From Streptomyces olivochromogenes (GTDB taxonomy: Bacteria > Actinomycetota > Actinomycetes > Streptomycetales > Streptomycetaceae), in assembly GCF_001514115.1 (NCBI RefSeq), contig NZ_KQ948480.1:22569-86568 (forward strand): a stretch of DNA of 64,000 bases. Reading direction: 5' to 3'. The notes under the pieces were generated by a model. The model had not been told where the DNA came from and did not search any database. It saw only the letters and a program-made list of their open reading frames with translations. Shown here piece after piece: positions 61,422 through 64,000 of the stretch. Made by a program: the position numbers and the translations under genes. Position 1 is the first letter of the stretch; every line of letters begins with the position of its first letter.

Positions 61422-62429
61422 ATGTCGCGCTCGATCGTCAGGCGTGCCGCGGAGTTGATGGATGCCATCCAGACCGGGCCGATTCGCACGCAATGGCACT
61501 GGTTGGGCTACAACTTCAATCCGAAGACGCCTGGGTTCGTGACGGTGGGAGGGCCGACGGTGATGGCGCTGGCGGCCGGTGATGCGGTGATGCCGGGCTT
61601 CGCTGCGGAGCAGCTCAAGCGACTGGAGTCGTTCGGCGGGGCCGAGAGGGACCTGGGCCACTATCAGCAGATTCTGGCTTGGTACTGCGAAGTGCTGGTC
61701 GTGGCGCACCTGGCCGCCTACGGCTGGCCGGCTCCGGTGGAGTTCGAGATGGAGCCGGTCGCCGGCGGGGCGAAGGCCAATCCCGAGGTCGTGGTCAGGC
61801 TCGATGGTGTCGGCGCGCTCGGTGTCGAGGTCAAGGCCGCTGACCTGCGTGCACACCGCGAGCAGCGGGCGTCGAACGGTTGGCAGCTGAACGCCCGCAC
61901 CAAGGTGTCTGCAAAGTCTCTCGGCGAGGCCGTGACGCTCCCTCGCGACAACCCGGTCAAGGACTTCCTCATCAGTGCGGACAAGAAGTTCGCCGGCTTC
62001 AGGGCGACGGATCCAGATTTTCGGTCGCTTCTTGTCATCGTGTGGGACGACTTCGGCAACGAGCCTCTGACGGCGTTGACCTCTCCGGCTTCGGGACTGT
62101 TCACCCCCAACTCGTTCTATCGCGCTGATGGTGGCGCGGTTGAGTTTGCGAACGTGGACGCGGTCTTGTTGGTCAGGCATCAGCACCAGGTCGTGGAGGG
62201 TCTGGCGGGCCGGCCATTGGCCGATGACCGAGCACATCTTCTGGACTACGGCCGTCCCGGCAGCTTCCCTCCGCACGCGCTGGTGACGAACCCGGCGGGG
62301 CGCGTCTTGCCGGCCGAGTTCGCGGCGGCGTTGCATGCTGTCCCGGTGGAGGCGTTGCACGCTGCAGCGGAATACAACCCCGGCGAGATCGTGATGTGGG
62401 TCGACACCGCCGAGGGCACAGCAAGTTGA
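61422..62429 (+). CDS. Uncharacterised protein with PD-(D/E)XK-like nuclease motif
   Basis: A 335-aa protein from ATG 61422 (AGAAGGG site). A helix YQQILAWYCEVLVVAHLAAY (Glu90) is followed by strand VEFEMEP, then NPEVVVRLDG (Glu122) and GALGVEVKAADL (Glu136, Lys138). A later strand is RSLLVIVWDDFG. The order helix-with-Glu, (P)E, ExK fits the core of PD-(D/E)XK nucleases. The C-terminal 100 residues show no known motif. Nothing else in the family comes to mind. It directly follows a dprA-like remnant in the same direction. Nuclease activity is inference. Confidence 0.6.
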   Translation: MSRSIVRRAAELMDAIQTGPIRTQWHWLGYNFNPKTPGFVTVGGPTVMALAAGDAVMPGFAAEQLKRLESFGGAERDLGHYQQILAWYCEVLVVAHLAAYGWPAPVEFEMEPVAGGAKANPEVVVRLDGVGALGVEVKAADLRAHREQRASNGWQLNARTKVSAKSLGEAVTLPRDNPVKDFLISADKKFAGFRATDPDFRSLLVIVWDDFGNEPLTALTSPASGLFTPNSFYRADGGAVEFANVDAVLLVRHQHQVVEGLAGRPLADDRAHLLDYGRPGSFPPHALVTNPAGRVLPAEFAAALHAVPVEALHAAAEYNPGEIVMWVDTAEGTAS

Positions 62430-62901
62430 CCCAGTGGCGCTCTGTGCACTGAACCGGTGCGCCACGTCGGGGATGCATCCAGCCGCGGTGCGTCATCATC
62501 ACGCGACAGCGAATGGACCGCGAGCAGGCTCCGGGCCGGGCGGCACGCCGCACAGGGGCAGTGTTCGTGGAGCGCTGCTGGGTGCCGAGCGTGCGTATCC
62601 GCCCCTTGCCGGGGCGGACCGCCGCAATCGTGCGGGGCTCCGCTGCAACAGAGCAGTGCCAACCCCGCTTGCCGCTGACGCAAACGCAACGCGCGACGAG
62701 TCATGAGCTTGAACAGAGCGACTTGGCAGGGAAGACCATCGCGTGCCGGGTGGTACCGCCACCACCTTCACCACGAGGTCGCCCCCGACGGGCGTGTAGG
62801 CCTCACGAACCTTCGCGGACGCGCCCGGACTGGGGGCCTGACCGCGGACACCATGGTCCATGACAAGCTGTGCTTCCCACTACCCGAACCCGGAGGTCAC
62901 C
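62430..62901. other. Intergenic, no gene seen
   Basis: No reading frame with convincing coding character and no strong hairpin between the nuclease-like gene and the DUF5302 gene. Confidence 0.4.
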
Positions 62902-63144
62902 ATGACTGCAGAGCCCTCGCCGCAAGAAGGTTCGGAGCCGGCCGACATCGAGGAGCCCGCGCCGGCATCCGACGATGACGGGCAGGATGACTTGAAACGC
63001 AAGTTCCGGGAGGCCCTGGCGCGCAAGCGGGGCATGCAGGCGGACGCGGCCGCCCTCGCTGCGAACACCGACGCGTCGAAGATCCGCGGGGCGCACGGCC
63101 CGGCTGCGAGTCAGCGGTCGTTTCGGCGCAAGAGCGGCGGCTGA
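62902..63144 (+). CDS. DUF5302-family small protein
   Basis: An 80-aa protein from ATG 62902 (GGAGGTCACC site). An acidic N-terminus (MTAEPSPQEGSEPADIEEPA) is followed by DDLKRKFREALARKRGMQAD and a basic tail KIRGAHGPAASQRSFRRKSG. This is the plan of DUF5302 proteins, which are widespread in Streptomyces and mostly disordered. Function unknown; the charged layout suggests nucleic acid or ribosome association, which is speculative. Confidence 0.85.
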   Translation: MTAEPSPQEGSEPADIEEPAPASDDDGQDDLKRKFREALARKRGMQADAAALAANTDASKIRGAHGPAASQRSFRRKSGG

Positions 63145-63839
63145 GTCCAAACGGCCGCCGGAGGGGACTCGCGGGACACGGACCGGCCGCCGTGCCGGCC
63201 CGCCCAGCTCCACCCTGGGTCGCCCGCTCACGACCCATCGGGTGAGGCCTTGCCGCGCAGGTGTGGCAAAGGCCGTAGCCAGGAATCGCTACGGCACCGG
63301 CAGTGCGGCCCGCATTGAAGCTCCTGATCGGCCGTCATCTGCTCGGTGGCGGCCATCCGGTACTGCGTCAGCACGGCCAGCGTCAGCCGGTCTCCGCTGC
63401 CCGCGTCCACGCCGATCATCACGGTCCGCCCGCTTCCCGTCCGGTGCGGCGCTGTCCTGCCCGGCGCCGCGCGTAGCGGCCACAGCAGCAGTCGGCCCCG
63501 ACCAGACCACCGACCACGAAGGCCCGACCACGGTCACGAAGCGACAACGCCTCCGTGGACCAGGCCCAAATCCCCTCCGACAACCCAGCCGACAACTGCC
63601 CGCGCCCTCTGCCGCACCTTCCTGTGAACCCGCAGGTCACCATGTCGGTCAGGCCGTGGTCGTGAGACCGACATCCCCTCTACGCCCCCGGACCACGTCC
63701 CACAGCAGGAAGAACAAGGAAGTGGGTGGGTGGACAGGTCCCGGGCGGCGGGCGAGGGGATCGGGCGCCCACCGGTGCTCCTCGCGCGCCGGCCGGGGCC
63801 GTCGCGCTGCGCCGCAGTCAGAGCGGCGGCGTCGCGTGC
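63145..63839. other. Region without assignable gene
   Basis: A minus-strand frame 63228-63422 (MIGVDAGSGDRLTLAVLTQY, LQCGPHCRCRSDSWLRPLPH) has mild coding character but no known family. The ligase-like frame below runs on into this region without further resemblance. Confidence 0.35.
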
Positions 63840-64000
63840 GTGGGGGACGTCGGTGGGGGAGAGGTCGGGGCGGGCGCGGTGCCAGCGTGTGGGGTGGCGC
63901 CATCGGCCGGAGGCGTCGCGGGCGATGTCGACGTCGCCTTCCACCACTAGATGATCAATTCCAAGGGATGCCTGCGGAGGGTGTGGGGTGGGCGGCGGCC
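63840..64000 (-). pseudogene. ATP-dependent DNA ligase-like C-terminal fragment (edge)
   Basis: Reading in from the right edge: LGIDHLVVEGDVDIARDASG, then RWRHPTRWHRARPDLSPTDV. The LVVEV..D.A...GRWRHP.R..R.R.DL.P.DVP pattern is the end of the OB domain of ATP-dependent DNA ligases. The frame then runs on 100 codons without resemblance, suggesting a lost stop or fusion. The upstream part is outside the window, so intactness cannot be judged. Confidence 0.4.

Noticed and set aside
63534..63947. Full-length small protein on the minus strand
   Set aside because: Only the first ~40 residues resemble anything (ligase end); the remainder looks like read-through of non-coding DNA.
1..64000. tRNA, rRNA or riboswitch genes
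   Set aside because: No cloverleaf, CCA-ended arm, rRNA stretch or known riboswitch core was recognised by eye; a tRNAscan/Infernal run would be decisive.

Overview
The window is GC-rich DNA with strong third-position GC bias, frequent GTG starts, F420/luciferase-like enzymes, MmyB-type XRE regulators and a DUF5302 protein. All of this points to Streptomyces or a close actinomycete relative. There are no rRNA, tRNA, ribosomal or replication genes. The density of broken transposases, gene stumps and regulator/efflux pairs suggests an accessory stretch such as a linear-chromosome arm. That placement is inference.

Layout. 1-3750: IS630 and IS5-type transposase pieces around an epoxide-hydrolase-like alpha/beta hydrolase, a decayed discoidin-domain gene and a SUKH stump. 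3765-8074: an MMPL exporter divergent from a TetR regulator, then a secreted Ig-like protein. 8756-12283: a tightly coupled lipid/membrane operon (DAG-kinase/PAP2 fusion, YihY/BrkB, PAP2). 13756-18757: SRPBCC/TetR pair, SnoaL protein, then MFS-HAD divergent from a DeoR regulator. 19059-26058: SDR, MFS/XRE divergent pair, transposase and isochorismatase remnants, EntS-like MFS. 26290-30765: carboxylesterase pseudogene, double-HTH Lrp regulator, amidohydrolase. 31299-32129: a complete RHH/Fic-like toxin-antitoxin operon with terminator. 32266-38136: lipoprotein, membrane protein, GlxA-type regulator, a GAPDH, an acyl-CoA carboxylase stump and a Tat-exported epoxide hydrolase. 38667-39886: frameshifted IS256 transposase.

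40524-49956 is a redox/efflux neighbourhood: MFS divergent from an XRE regulator, then SDR, zinc-less MDR reductase, SnoaL and LLM oxidoreductase, a truncated second copy of the SDR, a paralogous XRE regulator, an MBL-fold enzyme and a mycothiol-type metal-binding protein. The two XRE regulators share about a 23-bp box upstream of their genes, so one small regulon is likely. 50634-51927 looks like remains of a polymorphic-toxin immunity locus (SUKH protein, a tiny coupled ORF and a helical protein).

52324-54180 holds a MurJ-type flippase bracketed by inverted arrays of about 20-bp units resembling IS21-type ends, placed against a 5'-truncated dnaE2 stump. Next come regulator, MMPL and IS5 remnants, then a PadR-ABC exporter operon (56517-60072). 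A dprA-like remnant (60870-61240) follows, just before a 335-aa protein with a PD-(D/E)XK-like nuclease motif, then DUF5302 and a ligase-like stump at the right edge. The best candidates for something undescribed are the MurJ element, the PD-(D/E)XK protein beside the dprA remnant, and the XRE/SDR paralogue pair with its shared box. All domain calls come from reading motifs; no database search was run.
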